Assembly: GCA_016401345.1 (NCBI GenBank)
Contig: JAEACG010000001.1
Span: 930,001 to 994,000, forward strand
Length of the DNA: 64,000 bases
DNA from: Fictibacillus nanhaiensis
GTDB taxonomy: Bacteria; Bacillota; Bacilli; Bacillales; Fictibacillaceae
Direction: 5' to 3'
Shown: piece by piece, positions 16,532 to 25,630 of the stretch
How the letters are laid out: every line of letters starts with the position of its first letter
Position numbering within the stretch: the stretch's first letter is position 1
Translations under genes and position numbers: made by a program
The notes under the pieces: generated by a model
Told to the model about the DNA's origin: nothing
Database searches by the model: none
What the model saw: the letters and a program-made list of their open reading frames with translations, nothing else

Positions 16532-16582
16532 ACTATATCTCAATGAATCTTTCTTTCAACAAAGCTGTTAGATTATCTCACT
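16532..16582 (-). promoter_or_regulatory. TnrA box and -10 of tnrA paralogue 1
   Basis: TGTTAGATTATCTCACT (16566-16582) matches 16 of 17 positions of the TnrA consensus. A -10-like TATAGT (minus strand, 16532-16537) begins 37 bp from the box centre, which puts the box near -49, the activating position known for TnrA. This predicts autoactivation. Confidence 0.75.
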
Positions 16583-16702
16583 TACGTTTTCATATCCTTC
16601 AAGCCTTAACAGGTGTGACAAAATTTTTTTAAACACTAATTGAAACTAAAAGATTATTAACGCGTAATAACTTGTGCATTCAGTAATCTTAAGGAGCCTT
16701 CG

Positions 16703-16854
16703 ATGAAGAAGAGACGATTGCTGATTATGAAGATAAGAACATAGAAAAACAACTATTGTATGAGGTAGAATTAAACAAAGCCTATGAAACCATTCAATTA
16801 TACAAAAACGGTAAATCTTCAAACTTTGAAATGGTCTCAGGAAACACAGATTAA
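16703..16854 (+). pseudogene. Small frameshifted gene
   Basis: AAGGAG is well placed before an ATG at 16703, but that frame stops after 13 codons. The frame two bases on, from 16705 to the TAA at 16852-16854, stays open for 49 codons with a plausible helical acidic protein (EDKNIEKQLLYEVELNKAYE) and has no start of its own. A one- or two-base shift near 16705-16740 would join the ribosome site to it. The product is not recognised. A sequencing error is equally possible. Confidence 0.4.
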
Positions 16855-16875
16855 ACATTATTGGGGGAACAGAAC

Positions 16876-17670
16876 ATGAATAACCACGAGATCGATTATA
16901 AAATTTACGGCGATGATATGCAGTTCGTCGAAGTAGAGTTAGATCCAAAAGAAACGGTAATCGCTGAAGCTGGTGCATTAATGATGATGGAAGACGGCAT
17001 CGAGATGGAAACCATCTTTGGGGACGGTTCAGGTTCATCAGGCGGAAGCGGTTTAATGGGTAAACTTTTTAATGCCGGTAAGCGCGTTCTGACAGGCGAG
17101 AGTCTGTTTATGACAACATTTACGAATGAAGAGCGCGGAAAGAAACACGTTTCATTCGCTTCACCATACCCTGGGAAAATCATTCCAATGGACTTAAGTG
17201 AGCTTGGTGGTAAAGTGATCTGCCAAAAAGATGCATTTTTAGCGGCTGCGAAAGGTGTAACAGTCGGCATAGAATTTCAACGTAAAATTGGAGCAGGTTT
17301 CTTCGGTGGTGAAGGTTTTATCATGCAGAAGCTTGAAGGCGATGGGATGGCTTTCGTCCATGCCGGTGGAACCATTCATAAAAGAGAATTGGCACCTGGA
17401 GAAGTGTTGCGTGTAGATACAGGATGCTTGGTTGCGATGACAAGCGGTGTCGATTATAATATCGAGATGGTTAAAGGCGTGAAAACAGCGCTTTTTGGTG
17501 GTGAGGGCTTGTTCTTTGCCACATTAAGAGGACCGGGAACGGTTTGGATTCAATCTCTTCCATTCAGTCGCTTAGCAAGTCGTGTCTTTGCTGCAGCTCC
17601 TCATAGAGGTGGATCTAGCGATGAAGGCAGCATTGCTAAAGGCGTGTTCGGCATGTTGAATGGAGATTGA
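16876..17670 (+). CDS. AIM24/TIGR00266 family protein
   Basis: A 264-residue beta-rich protein of the AIM24 family (TIGR00266). Glycine-rich loops are characteristic: [20 protein letters not shown] (about 48-67), [20 protein letters not shown] (about 135-154) and [18 protein letters not shown] (about 207-224). The family adopts a double beta-prism-like fold and its molecular role in bacteria is not established. GGGGGAA is placed for the ATG at 16876; a TTG at 16861 opens the frame. A strong bidirectional terminator follows. Confidence 0.85.
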   Translation: MNNHEIDYKIYGDDMQFVEVELDPKETVIAEAGALMMMEDGIEMETIFGDGSGSSGGSGLMGKLFNAGKRVLTGESLFMTTFTNEERGKKHVSFASPYPGKIIPMDLSELGGKVICQKDAFLAAAKGVTVGIEFQRKIGAGFFGGEGFIMQKLEGDGMAFVHAGGTIHKRELAPGEVLRVDTGCLVAMTSGVDYNIEMVKGVKTALFGGEGLFFATLRGPGTVWIQSLPFSRLASRVFAAAPHRGGSSDEGSIAKGVFGMLNGD

Positions 17671-17710
17671 TTGAGAAGATGAGCGTTAAACAGATGTAAT
17701 AGTTACAAAT

Positions 17711-17755
17711 AAAGAGCAGAATCATCTTCAGTAGATGGTCTCTGCTCTTTTTATT
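17711..17755. terminator. Bidirectional terminator
   Basis: AGAGCAGA..CATCT, TCAGT loop, AGATG..TCTGCTCT flanked by A and T runs, between the converging genes at 17670 and 17751. Confidence 0.85.
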
Positions 17756-18431
17756 GTTTGATTCGCTTTGCATAAACGACCAACCGTTTCTCATGTTCAT
17801 TGTTTTTCCTGTTATATACACCTGTACATGTTATGAGGTTTAACCTAGGCTGCTGACTAGGTCCAAAAATCACACGTAAAGGTGCTTCGTCTTTTTTATA
17901 GGAAACAACCTTTTCCACTTGAAAAGAAACTTTTTCATTTTCTTTTCCATAAACGTGAATGAGATCACCAGCTTTCAAGTTCTTTAAATAATAAAATACA
18001 GCAGGTCCCGTATAATCATCCACATGGCCAGCTATAACCGCATTTCCATTCGCACCCGGCTTAGCACCCAGTTCATACCAACCAACATCTTCCCCGTTAT
18101 CTGGTACTTCCATCTGTCTGTCTTTGTTTAGTCCCTGTCCGTTTACAGAAGCGCTAACTTTTAAAGCTGGAATCTCTATTTTTGTTGGAACAATACCTAT
18201 AGATTCAGTCTCATCTGGCCGATCTTTTTTTGTATCCTCGTTATTCATTTTCATCATAGACTCGGTTTGTTGGGCTGATTTTGAATTTGTTTTCCCTCTT
18301 TCTTCTTGTGATGAAACTAGAATCTCGTTCTGCCTATACTTTTGTTTCTCATCACTTTCAGTGTTATATCCTGCTGAGCAACTGCTCAGCAGGAATATGG
18401 TTGTAAATAAGATTATTTGTTTCTTCATCAT
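17751..18431 (-). CDS. Class F sortase, second copy, lipoprotein-like N-terminus
   Basis: Sortase of 226 residues with His136 (IAGHVDD), Cys202 (LITCTG) and Arg216 (EKRLVVY). Unlike the sortase at 1160 it has no FN3 domain, and its signal region ends in a lipobox-like LLSSC (Cys18), so it may be a lipoprotein, which is unusual for a sortase; an uncleaved anchor is the alternative. A charged linker (about 25-78) leads to the catalytic barrel. Its ATG overlaps the TAA of the MPKTG protein gene by one base, so the pair is translationally coupled. The MPKTG protein is the likely substrate. Confidence 0.85.
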   Translation of the reverse strand: MMKKQIILFTTIFLLSSCSAGYNTESDEKQKYRQNEILVSSQEERGKTNSKSAQQTESMMKMNNEDTKKDRPDETESIGIVPTKIEIPALKVSASVNGQGLNKDRQMEVPDNGEDVGWYELGAKPGANGNAVIAGHVDDYTGPAVFYYLKNLKAGDLIHVYGKENEKVSFQVEKVVSYKKDEAPLRVIFGPSQQPRLNLITCTGVYNRKNNEHEKRLVVYAKRIKQ

Positions 18432-19222
18432 TATTGAGCTGTACGTTTGCGATATAGGACAAACGCTACTGCTCCAAACCCAGCCACTGCTGCGATGATT
18501 CCTGCTGTATAGTTTGATGATGACTCATCAGATGCTCCACCCATTCCTGTTTTAGGCATTTCTGATGGCATCACCATTGAGTCTTGTAGAACTAATACTT
18601 CAAGTTTATCAGCAGTATTAATTGCGTACACGCTGTATACCATATTTGCTTCAAGCTTTGTTCCTGAGAGGTCAAGCACTTGTGTACCGTCTGAAGTACG
18701 GATCTCTAGATCATACGTATTTGGATCTAATTCTTTATAATCTGTGAATGCTTTGAATGAAGCTCCACTAAACAAAGCATCACCACCAATTAAACCAACA
18801 TCCACTGTTGGCGCATCAGGAGAAAGATGCCCGATACGTACTTTTGCTTTTCCTTCAGTTGCTTGCATGGAGTCTTCTGCTACTACCAACTCAACCATTT
18901 CTAACATGTTTGCCGCAGCTACCGTATAAGCTTTACCTGCCTCTACCGTTAAGCTTTGTGAAATGACTGCATTATCTTTTGTTCCTGCTGCAAAGACTTC
19001 AACTTTATGTTCGCCAGCTGGCAATGGCATGTAATCAGTTGCTGCCTTGAATTCAGCCCCTTCAACTACTGGTTTTCCATCTACATAGACATCAACTGCA
19101 GGTGCATCAGGCGAAGCATGTACAATACGAACCATCGCATCATTAGACTCAGCGAAAACCCCCGATGCCATCAAAGCAAACATCATGATTGCAGCTAGTG
19201 CAGACCCAAAAAACTTTTTCAT
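18431..19222 (-). CDS. Sortase-anchored protein with two DUF4397 domains
   Basis: A cell-wall protein of unknown function. Signal peptide 1-24, then two DUF4397 beta-sandwich units beginning VRIVHASPDAPAVDVYVDG (about residue 30) and VRIGHLSPDAPTVDVGLIGG (about 130), and a C-terminal MPKTG (222-226), hydrophobic helix and YRKR tail. The sorting context MPKTGMGGASDESS is nearly the same as in the protein at 2202. GAGGAGAG favours the ATG at 19222 over the one at 19237. First gene of a two-gene operon with its sortase. Confidence 0.85.
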   Translation of the reverse strand: MKKFFGSALAAIMMFALMASGVFAESNDAMVRIVHASPDAPAVDVYVDGKPVVEGAEFKAATDYMPLPAGEHKVEVFAAGTKDNAVISQSLTVEAGKAYTVAAANMLEMVELVVAEDSMQATEGKAKVRIGHLSPDAPTVDVGLIGGDALFSGASFKAFTDYKELDPNTYDLEIRTSDGTQVLDLSGTKLEANMVYSVYAINTADKLEVLVLQDSMVMPSEMPKTGMGGASDESSSNYTAGIIAAVAGFGAVAFVLYRKRTAQ

Positions 19223-19364
19223 TTCATCTCTCCTCACAAAGGGTATACAAACAAATGCACAATAAATGTAATATGTTTGTATAATCTATGTACCACTTAA
19301 ACTTTAAACTTAAACCATATTTTTAAATTTTTTACAATTTACCATCTCATCTATAATTGTGGTC

Positions 19365-19402
19365 AGAAAAAAAGTTGTCCCCTTCACTAAGGAGACAACT
19401 TC
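19365..19402 (-). terminator. Rho-independent terminator
   Basis: AAGTTGTC.CCTT, AGTG loop, AAGG.GACAACTT and seven T on the minus strand after the S66 peptidase gene. Confidence 0.8.
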
Positions 19403-19453
19403 TAAATTATTCTTTATTCAAATTTTCAACTGTACTAATGATATAAGACGCTA

Positions 19454-20470
19454 TCATGAACGAAAATGCTGTGAAACCTTCCCTCTACCACCTTCAACCT
19501 CAACTTCTGCGTAAGCCCCGTTTATAAAAGTAATCTGAGGTGGTACATGTCCACAGTCCACATCGTAAATAATAGGTATTTTCAGCTCATCTTCCATTTC
19601 TCTATACACGTCTTCCTTTGTGTAATGATTAACAGGCTCATTTGCAGGGCTTCGGCCAAACAGAATACCGGAACAATTATTAAACCAGCCGGCTAGCTTC
19701 ATTTGAACAAGTGATCTTCTCAAATCAGCTGGGTTCATTTCACAATTCTCTAAGTACCAAACGATGGGTTCTCCATTAATCTTCTGTTTATTAAAATGAG
19801 CGACGTCGCCATAAGGTGTTCCTACCAGATGACGAATCACATCAATACAACCTCCAAGCAGACGTCCAGAAATCTTTTCGTATTTACCTGAGACCGTCTT
19901 CCACTCTGTATCTTCAGTTAGATGAAACACGAATGGTGTTGGTGCGTCGTGTTGCCACTCTTTTTGATATTTCTCAGAAGACTTCTGAAGAACGATATCA
20001 TTTTCTCTTGTAGAGAGTACCTTTTCCCACATTGCTGTGGTTTCATCAGAGTACTCACCTCTTAAATCGACAAAATTTGTGCCATGTGCTGTGGCGATTC
20101 CTGTTTTCAAAGTGATGGGAAGGAGAAGAGTACTTGTGTCTGAATAACCTAAAATCCACTTATTCGGCAAATTCGTGAAATTAACATGCTCTAACATTTC
20201 GATTAATAGCTCTCCACCCCAAGGAGGGATGATTACATCTATCTTTGGGTCTCTTACCATCTCATTAAATTCAACAGCTCGTGTTTTTGCTGGTGCAGAC
20301 TTCGCCTTATTTTGCGTCCATACCGTATCACCACAAGTTACTTCATAGCCTCTATTCTCCATTCGCAGACAGGCTTGCTTGAACATGTCATGAAAAGCCG
20401 ATTGTACACCTGATGAAGGGGCAGTTACTCCGATTGATGCTTCTTCTTTTAATAATGGATATCTAATCAT
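19454..20470 (-). CDS. S66 family LD-carboxypeptidase-like peptidase (MccF-like)
   Basis: A cytoplasmic serine peptidase of family S66. The nucleophile is Ser110 in GYSDTS, the glutamate is in WYLENCE (about 243) and the histidine in DCGHVPPQ (about 310); GRLLGGCIDVIRHL is the family's central glycine motif. The relatives are LD-carboxypeptidases that recycle muropeptides and MccF-type enzymes that hydrolyse microcin C; the 338-residue length and sequence style favour the MccF/YocD branch. ATG at 20470 has a weak ribosome site (AGGATG). Single gene. Confidence 0.8.
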   Translation of the reverse strand: MIRYPLLKEEASIGVTAPSSGVQSAFHDMFKQACLRMENRGYEVTCGDTVWTQNKAKSAPAKTRAVEFNEMVRDPKIDVIIPPWGGELLIEMLEHVNFTNLPNKWILGYSDTSTLLLPITLKTGIATAHGTNFVDLRGEYSDETTAMWEKVLSTRENDIVLQKSSEKYQKEWQHDAPTPFVFHLTEDTEWKTVSGKYEKISGRLLGGCIDVIRHLVGTPYGDVAHFNKQKINGEPIVWYLENCEMNPADLRRSLVQMKLAGWFNNCSGILFGRSPANEPVNHYTKEDVYREMEDELKIPIIYDVDCGHVPPQITFINGAYAEVEVEGGRGKVSQHFRS

Positions 20471-20538
20471 CTGAAATCATCCTACTTTTTGTATTTTTCT
20501 GTGTCCACTAAACTTCCACAAAGTAAGTAAGAGTTCCT

Positions 20539-21561
20539 TCAACCTTTTGCAATTAGAGGTGATTCCACCTTGATGATAACTTTACCTTTCGCTCTCCCTG
20601 TTTCCACGTATTCAATTGCTTTCTGTGCATCGTCAAATGAAAAGACTTTATCAATCACAGGTACGATATCTTCTTTTTCTACCAAATGAGCAATCCTTCT
20701 TAACTGTTCTCCGCTCGGCTTCATAAATAGGAAATGGTAGCGGACGTTGTGTCTCTTTTCAAGCATCGTTAACTTTCTGCTCACGATAGAAAAAATCACT
20801 TTTTTGAATAAACCCATGTTGTTTTGTTCTGCAAATTCTTTATTCGGAACGGCAGAAACTGAAACGATCTTTCCACCTGGTCTCAACACTTCGAATGATT
20901 TTTCTAAAGAAGGTCCACCTAACGTATCAAAAACAGCGTCATAACCTTTAAGGACTTTCTCAAAAGCTTGTTCTTTGTAATTAATGATCTCGTCAGCTCC
21001 CAAAGACTTTACAAGATCGTATCCTTTTTCACTAGCTGTAGTGGCTACGTATGCCCCCATGGCTTTTGCAAGCTGTATCGCAAATGTACCAACCCCACCC
21101 GCACCAGCGTGGATTAAAATTTTTTGTCCTTCTTTCAATTGAATTACATCATGAAGCGCTTGCCAAGTGGTCAGGCCAACTAGCGGCAGAGAAGCACTCT
21201 CAATCAAAGAAATGTTACTTGGTGCGATTGCTACATCATCTTCGTGTACCGAAATAAATTCGGCGAATGTTCCAATTCGATCTTTTCTTGGCCTTCCATA
21301 CACTTTGTCTCCCGGTTGAAACGTAGAAACTTTACTCCCTACCTGCTCGACGGTTCCTGAAAAATCATTACCGAGAATTAGTGGCATGTCATAAGATAAC
21401 AGCATTTTTACTTTTCCATCTCTAATCTTAAAATCAATTGGATTAATACTTGCGGCATGTATTCTGACTAAAAGATCCTGATCACCCATTTCAGGTTTGT
21501 GCATTTCTGTTTCTTGTAATGCTACGTCCTTGCCGTAACGATCGATTGTCATTGCTTTCAT
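20539..21561 (-). CDS. NADP-dependent medium-chain oxidoreductase (quinone-reductase-like)
   Basis: Zinc-free MDR family enzyme, 340 residues: GroES-like domain (about 1-130, INPIDFKIRDG, LGNDFSGTVEQVG) and Rossmann domain with the AGAGGVGTFAIQLAK motif (about 152-166). No zinc-ligand Cys/His set is present, as in quinone oxidoreductases and alkenal reductases. Substrate unknown. The start is ATG with a weak AGGTTTAATG context. Confidence 0.85.
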   Translation of the reverse strand: MKAMTIDRYGKDVALQETEMHKPEMGDQDLLVRIHAASINPIDFKIRDGKVKMLLSYDMPLILGNDFSGTVEQVGSKVSTFQPGDKVYGRPRKDRIGTFAEFISVHEDDVAIAPSNISLIESASLPLVGLTTWQALHDVIQLKEGQKILIHAGAGGVGTFAIQLAKAMGAYVATTASEKGYDLVKSLGADEIINYKEQAFEKVLKGYDAVFDTLGGPSLEKSFEVLRPGGKIVSVSAVPNKEFAEQNNMGLFKKVIFSIVSRKLTMLEKRHNVRYHFLFMKPSGEQLRRIAHLVEKEDIVPVIDKVFSFDDAQKAIEYVETGRAKGKVIIKVESPLIAKG

Positions 21562-21699
21562 TCTTCACATTAAACCTCCATCATATAGCCCATTTCATTC
21601 TGATTTTACTATTATGTACAACGAACAAGCTACTCAAAAGGAACAGCTATCATATTCATATATCGAACAAACTGTTTAGTGGAAGGAGGAAACAAACTT

Positions 21700-22086
21700 A
21701 TGAATAATAATCCGATGAACAATCACCCATATTATCATCAACATCAGCATTCCATAGATGAATCACACTATTTAGAACGCCAAACGGAAGAAGATGAAGC
21801 AGGTCCATTTTCTCCACCGCCACAACAATTTGCCCAAAGCCAAATACCACAACCTTTTTTCACTCAAACATTCCAACCTCCTCAAATTCGTGCCCGGTTG
21901 TGCAGCTGTTTAGGAAATTGGGGACTCTTAGGGCTTCGTCGCCCAGGTCAGTTTGGTCGTGATTTTTGGTTCTTCCCTGTAGCAATTCGTCAAAACAGCG
22001 TTACCGGCTATATTTGGATAGGCGGCCGCAGACAACGTGTACGATACCAATTTTCCCAGATTCGAAACTTCGTATGTTTTGGTTGA
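21700..22086 (+). CDS. Hypothetical protein, Asn/His/Pro-rich N-terminus
   Basis: Unrecognised, 128 residues. The N-terminal half is rich in Asn, His, Gln and Pro with repeated short motifs (NNNPMNNHPYY, QHQHS, FSPPPQQ, PQPFF), as in several spore-coat proteins. The C-terminal half is rich in Gly, Arg and aromatics (RDFWFFPVAIRQ, GYIWIGGRRQRVRYQF, Cys at 71, 73 and near the end). A spore-coat role is a guess from composition. GGAAGGAGG is 10 nt before the ATG at 21700. Confidence 0.55.
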   Translation: MNNNPMNNHPYYHQHQHSIDESHYLERQTEEDEAGPFSPPPQQFAQSQIPQPFFTQTFQPPQIRARLCSCLGNWGLLGLRRPGQFGRDFWFFPVAIRQNSVTGYIWIGGRRQRVRYQFSQIRNFVCFG

Positions 22087-22118
22087 TCGTGCAAACAAGA
22101 TATACATTCTGAGTATAA

Positions 22119-22150
22119 AGAAAAAGCCGCTCCCTCGGGAACGGCTTTCT
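22119..22150. terminator. Bidirectional terminator
   Basis: AAAGCCG.TCCC and GGGA.CGGCTTT arms flanked by A and T runs between converging genes. Confidence 0.85.
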
Positions 22151-22163
22151 TTGTTCACATTTC

Positions 22164-22580
22164 TTATAATAGATCACCAAGGATATCATCAAGAATTCCT
22201 TCGTCATCATTTTCATCGTCTTCCCAGTGGTCGTTGTCATTACGATCCAAAATGTTGTCCAGATCTAGGCTAGCATCTAAGTTTAAATCTAAAGAAGCGC
22301 TGTCTTCCTCACTCCAGCCATTCTCTTCTGCCCAAGCTTGAATTTCACTCTCTGTCATTCCTTTTGCTTCTGCCCAAGCTTGAAGATCGGACATCTCCCA
22401 ATGATTCGCTTCTGCCCAGGCTACAAATTCAGCGGAAGTTACGGTTTCATTATTTTCAATCGCAGCATTGAGCTTCGCGCTAAGATCTACAGTGGTGTTG
22501 TCATCTTGAGCAAAGGATGCAGTACCTCCACCTAATAACAATCCCAAAGCTAGTCCTGTACTCGCAAATTTCTTCATCAT
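22164..22580 (-). CDS. Secreted acidic protein with AWAEA repeats
   Basis: A 138-residue protein not recognised as a family. Signal peptide 1-25 (ends SFAQ). Residues 50-92 hold three tandem units of about 14 residues: FVAWAEANHWEMSD, LQAWAEAKGMTESE and IQAWAEENGWSEED, which look like short SAP/LEM-like helices. The last 40 residues are strongly acidic (DRNDNDHWEDDENDDEG), suggesting calcium binding. AGGAGTG precedes the ATG. Monocistronic. Confidence 0.6.
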   Translation of the reverse strand: MMKKFASTGLALGLLLGGGTASFAQDDNTTVDLSAKLNAAIENNETVTSAEFVAWAEANHWEMSDLQAWAEAKGMTESEIQAWAEENGWSEEDSASLDLNLDASLDLDNILDRNDNDHWEDDENDDEGILDDILGDLL

Positions 22581-22742
22581 GATTCATCACACTCCTGTAA
22601 TTTTTTTGTCTTGCACTAAGCTAACGAAGTGGATGTCGAATCAGATCATTTTTTGTATTAATATGAGTAAATAGGCTTATAATCCTTCAAAAATTTAGGT
22701 GTTAATGCTTTAAAGAGAAGCGAGTGATTTAAATTAGCAGAA

Positions 22743-24110
22743 TTAAATCATATTACCTTCTTGATCGTTTCGTTTCTTTTGTATAATCATTGAAACGATC
22801 CCTATAATCACTGAGATTCCGATACTAACGTATAGCCCCGGCCGGATTGTTTCTTCAAACCAAGTTCCTGTAACGGCTAAAGAAATTAATAGGATAGCAA
22901 CAATCGAAATCATCTTCAGCCATAAGGATTGCTGCAACATCTTCATCGAAGACATAATGATAAACAACCAGTTGAATAGAAGTAAAATCCCAGCTGCGGT
23001 TGTAATGTATTCATAGATCTTCCCTGGGAGAAGTAGGGCTGTGATAATACTTGCTAAAAGCCCTCCTGCTCCTAAACCCATTGCAGGAAGCGGCAGTTTT
23101 TTAAATTTTATGGTTTTCGCAAACAATTTTGGAGCATCTCCATCTTCTGCAAGCGTCCTTAATAAGTTGGTCACTCCAAATAGAGCTGCCGCCATCGCTG
23201 AAAACCCAGCTACGATGATGGCACCATTAAATACATGAGGGAAAAAACCTAGATGATACCTTTCCATCGCCGTAACAAACGGACTTTCTTTATGATCAAA
23301 TGTTTCTATAGCGACAGTAGACACGGCAAGTCCGATCGATAGAACGTAGATGATGGTAAGGATAAAAAGCATGATCGTTCCCGCTTTTGAAGCTTCTTCT
23401 GTCTTTTTCAATTGCATCGCCATCATGCCGATCACTTCAATTCCGCCAAATGCATAAAACGCATAGATTAGAGAGGACCAAAATCCTTTTAACCCACCTG
23501 TAAAATAACCGTTGTACGTTCTTGGTATATCCAAGTCATAGCTTTTACCGTCCACAAAACCGATTAATCCTGCAATCGCCAAAATAATAAACATCACGAT
23601 AGCTGCCACTTTTATGACAGCCAGCAAATTTTCAACTTGATCGAATTTCTTCGTACCTGCTAAAACAACAATAATGGCTAACACCGCGTAGAATGCTGCA
23701 AAGATCCAAAGCGGAACATGTGGCCACCAAAATTGAGAAAGGATCGAGAGCGCAGTAAGCTGGCTCCCCATGATCAATATGCTCGAGACCCAATAATTCC
23801 AGCCACAACTAAAACCCGCCCATCTTCCATAAGCATGAGTGGCATAGTAACAAAACGAACCTTTTTGAGGATCAGCCGCTGTCATTTTGGCTAGCAACTG
23901 AAACACGATATAAGTTCCTATAGCTGCCAATATAAAAGAAAAAACAATTGAAGGGCCGGTAAGTTGAATCCCAATTGTGGATCCCAAAAAATAACCTGTC
24001 CCAATTGTACATCCTACTCCAACAAGAGAGAGCTGCCACCAAGCCATATCCTTTGCTTCTGATTGATCAAGATTTGGTTGAACCGGTCCATTACAACTAG
24101 ATTTCTTCAC
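22743..24110 (-). CDS. APC family amino acid permease
   Basis: A 12-helix proton-coupled amino acid transporter, 455 residues. Helix 1 contains GVGCTIGTGYFLGS, the substrate-binding glycine motif of APC permeases; helix 6 carries FYAFGGIEVIGMMA. FCYYATHAYGRWAGFSCGWNYW is the typical helix 3 region. Substrate cannot be told. AGGAGGGT precedes the ATG. No regulator or enzyme gene is in the same operon. Confidence 0.85.
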   Translation of the reverse strand: MKKSSCNGPVQPNLDQSEAKDMAWWQLSLVGVGCTIGTGYFLGSTIGIQLTGPSIVFSFILAAIGTYIVFQLLAKMTAADPQKGSFCYYATHAYGRWAGFSCGWNYWVSSILIMGSQLTALSILSQFWWPHVPLWIFAAFYAVLAIIVVLAGTKKFDQVENLLAVIKVAAIVMFIILAIAGLIGFVDGKSYDLDIPRTYNGYFTGGLKGFWSSLIYAFYAFGGIEVIGMMAMQLKKTEEASKAGTIMLFILTIIYVLSIGLAVSTVAIETFDHKESPFVTAMERYHLGFFPHVFNGAIIVAGFSAMAAALFGVTNLLRTLAEDGDAPKLFAKTIKFKKLPLPAMGLGAGGLLASIITALLLPGKIYEYITTAAGILLLFNWLFIIMSSMKMLQQSLWLKMISIVAILLISLAVTGTWFEETIRPGLYVSIGISVIIGIVSMIIQKKRNDQEGNMI

Positions 24111-24214
24111 AATAATACCCTCCTGCTTTACAAGTATTATTGTTTTACTTAAGCGTTTGAATATTCATTGGCGTAAGAAAAAAACAGCATTAGAAAAATT
24201 CCAAAGCTGTTTGT

Positions 24215-24844
24215 TTACGATAATAAAAACGATATACCTTTATACCCGAAATAAAATCCAAATCCGATCAGTGATAATCCTGATAATTTTGAAATTCCAT
24301 GTAAAATGCGATCAGCCAGCATTTTCCGGAAACTGCTGGATACAACAGCCATCGCGAAATCCCATAAGAGAATGCCTGAAAATATGGCCATACTATAGAG
24401 AAGTAAACTTTCCAGCGAATACTTCGTTGCAGTTTCTGCGAGTATAGAACCGTATATTCCTAACCAAAATAAGATGGTAAGAGGATTGGTAAGAGACATT
24501 AGAAAACCAGCCAGAAAGCTCCTGCTGTTATGTACTGTGTAATCTTGCTGACTGCTCTTTCTTTCCATTGAAGCTTTTTTGAATGTCTCGATTCCAGTGT
24601 AAAGGAGAACAAAGCTGCCAAAGAGCCAGAGAAAAGTTTTGATGAACGGAGTATTGATATAGCTAACAAGCCCCATGTACACCATGAGCATATAGAATGC
24701 ATCTGCAACGGTTGCACCTAACCCGACCATCCAAGCTTGCCAAAATCCATATTTGATTCCGCGGTCCATCTGTGCAGCGTTTACCGGACCAATGGGAGCC
24801 GCCAGAGATAGACCTAGCAGTACATATTTAAAAAATATAATCAT
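24215..24844 (-). CDS. LysE family amino acid exporter
   Basis: Six-helix exporter of 209 residues. The N-terminus GLSLAAPIGPVNAAQMDRGI is the LysE/RhtB signature and FLMSLTNPLTILFWLGIYG the conserved fourth-helix motif. GGAGG is 7 nt before the ATG at 24844; the frame is open from 24877. The gene stands alone, diverging from the small gene at 24951. Confidence 0.85.
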   Translation of the reverse strand: MIIFFKYVLLGLSLAAPIGPVNAAQMDRGIKYGFWQAWMVGLGATVADAFYMLMVYMGLVSYINTPFIKTFLWLFGSFVLLYTGIETFKKASMERKSSQQDYTVHNSRSFLAGFLMSLTNPLTILFWLGIYGSILAETATKYSLESLLLYSMAIFSGILLWDFAMAVVSSSFRKMLADRILHGISKLSGLSLIGFGFYFGYKGISFLLS

Positions 24845-24950
24845 TGAAGACCTCCACGTATAAGATGGACAACTCATGCTTGTCTTAAATCTTATTCGGA
24901 GGGAATTCTAAACAGACCTAAAATCAAATAATGAATGGGAGATCATAGAA

Positions 24951-25214
24951 ATGGATCATCAAATAAGTCCAAAGATTCAAGAAGCACTAGACCATGTAAA
25001 ACGTGCGGATGAAGCTATGATAGAAGCTCAAGCAAACCAAACGCCCTCTTGTTTTCAAACAGCAAAATTAAGGCTCGAAACTGCTCAGCAATCCATACAT
25101 GACGCAGGTGAAGGAATGTCAGATGAAGAAAAGAAACACATTCATCATGCCAAAGAATATTTGAGACATCTTCATGAAACGCAAGCTGCACTGCAGGAAA
25201 CAAGGTACGATTAA
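24951..25214 (+). CDS. Small helical hypothetical protein
   Basis: An 87-residue soluble, nearly all-helical acidic protein with heptad-like spacing (IQEALDHVKRADEAMIEAQ, EKKHIHHAKEYLRHLHETQAAL). Not recognised. Ends at a strong terminator. Confidence 0.55.
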   Translation: MDHQISPKIQEALDHVKRADEAMIEAQANQTPSCFQTAKLRLETAQQSIHDAGEGMSDEEKKHIHHAKEYLRHLHETQAALQETRYD

Positions 25215-25220
25215 CGTACG

Positions 25221-25252
25221 AATCCCTCATGAAAAAATCATGAGGGTTCTTT
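25221..25252. terminator. Bidirectional terminator
   Basis: CCCTCATGA, A-rich loop, TCATGAGGG and TTCTTT between the converging genes at 25214 and 25256. Confidence 0.85.
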
Positions 25253-25255
25253 ATG

Positions 25256-25483
25256 TTAGGCAAATAAATTTCGAATAAACCCTGCTTGGTTGACCGTTTC
25301 TGTTCGAACATCAACATTTAATTTACGAATGTTATCACAATAAATATGAAGTCGTTTTGCTTTCTCTGCGTTTAGATAAGAGGCGTAGTTGTCCAGCTTA
25401 TCTACTTCGCGAAGTACATCTTCCTTTGTGTCTGCTTTCTCGATCCTGCTGCAACAAGAGCTGATCTGGTCATAAACAGACAT
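25256..25483 (-). CDS. Small hypothetical protein with paired Cys
   Basis: A 75-residue helical protein (SVYDQISSCCSRIEKADT at the N-terminus). Not recognised. AAAGGAGGTG precedes the ATG at 25483; the frame is open from 25528 but without a ribosome site. The adjacent Cys pair (9-10) is the only notable feature. Confidence 0.55.
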   Translation of the reverse strand: MSVYDQISSCCSRIEKADTKEDVLREVDKLDNYASYLNAEKAKRLHIYCDNIRKLNVDVRTETVNQAGFIRNLFA

Positions 25484-25630
25484 GCTAGCCACCTCCTTTA
25501 TGTTTTGTTTAATAATTCCCTTCTCCAATTTTTTAAAACTGAGACCTATGAACTGTTAAGTGATTTAACAATAATTTCCATAGTTTCTTTACTAGACTTA
25601 GCCTTTAATATTTTAGAAGGGGGCACAACA

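Noticed and set aside
16646-17038. Minus-strand frame of 130 codons
   Set aside because: Overlaps the AIM24 gene start in antisense and has Arg/Leu/Cys-rich shadow composition.
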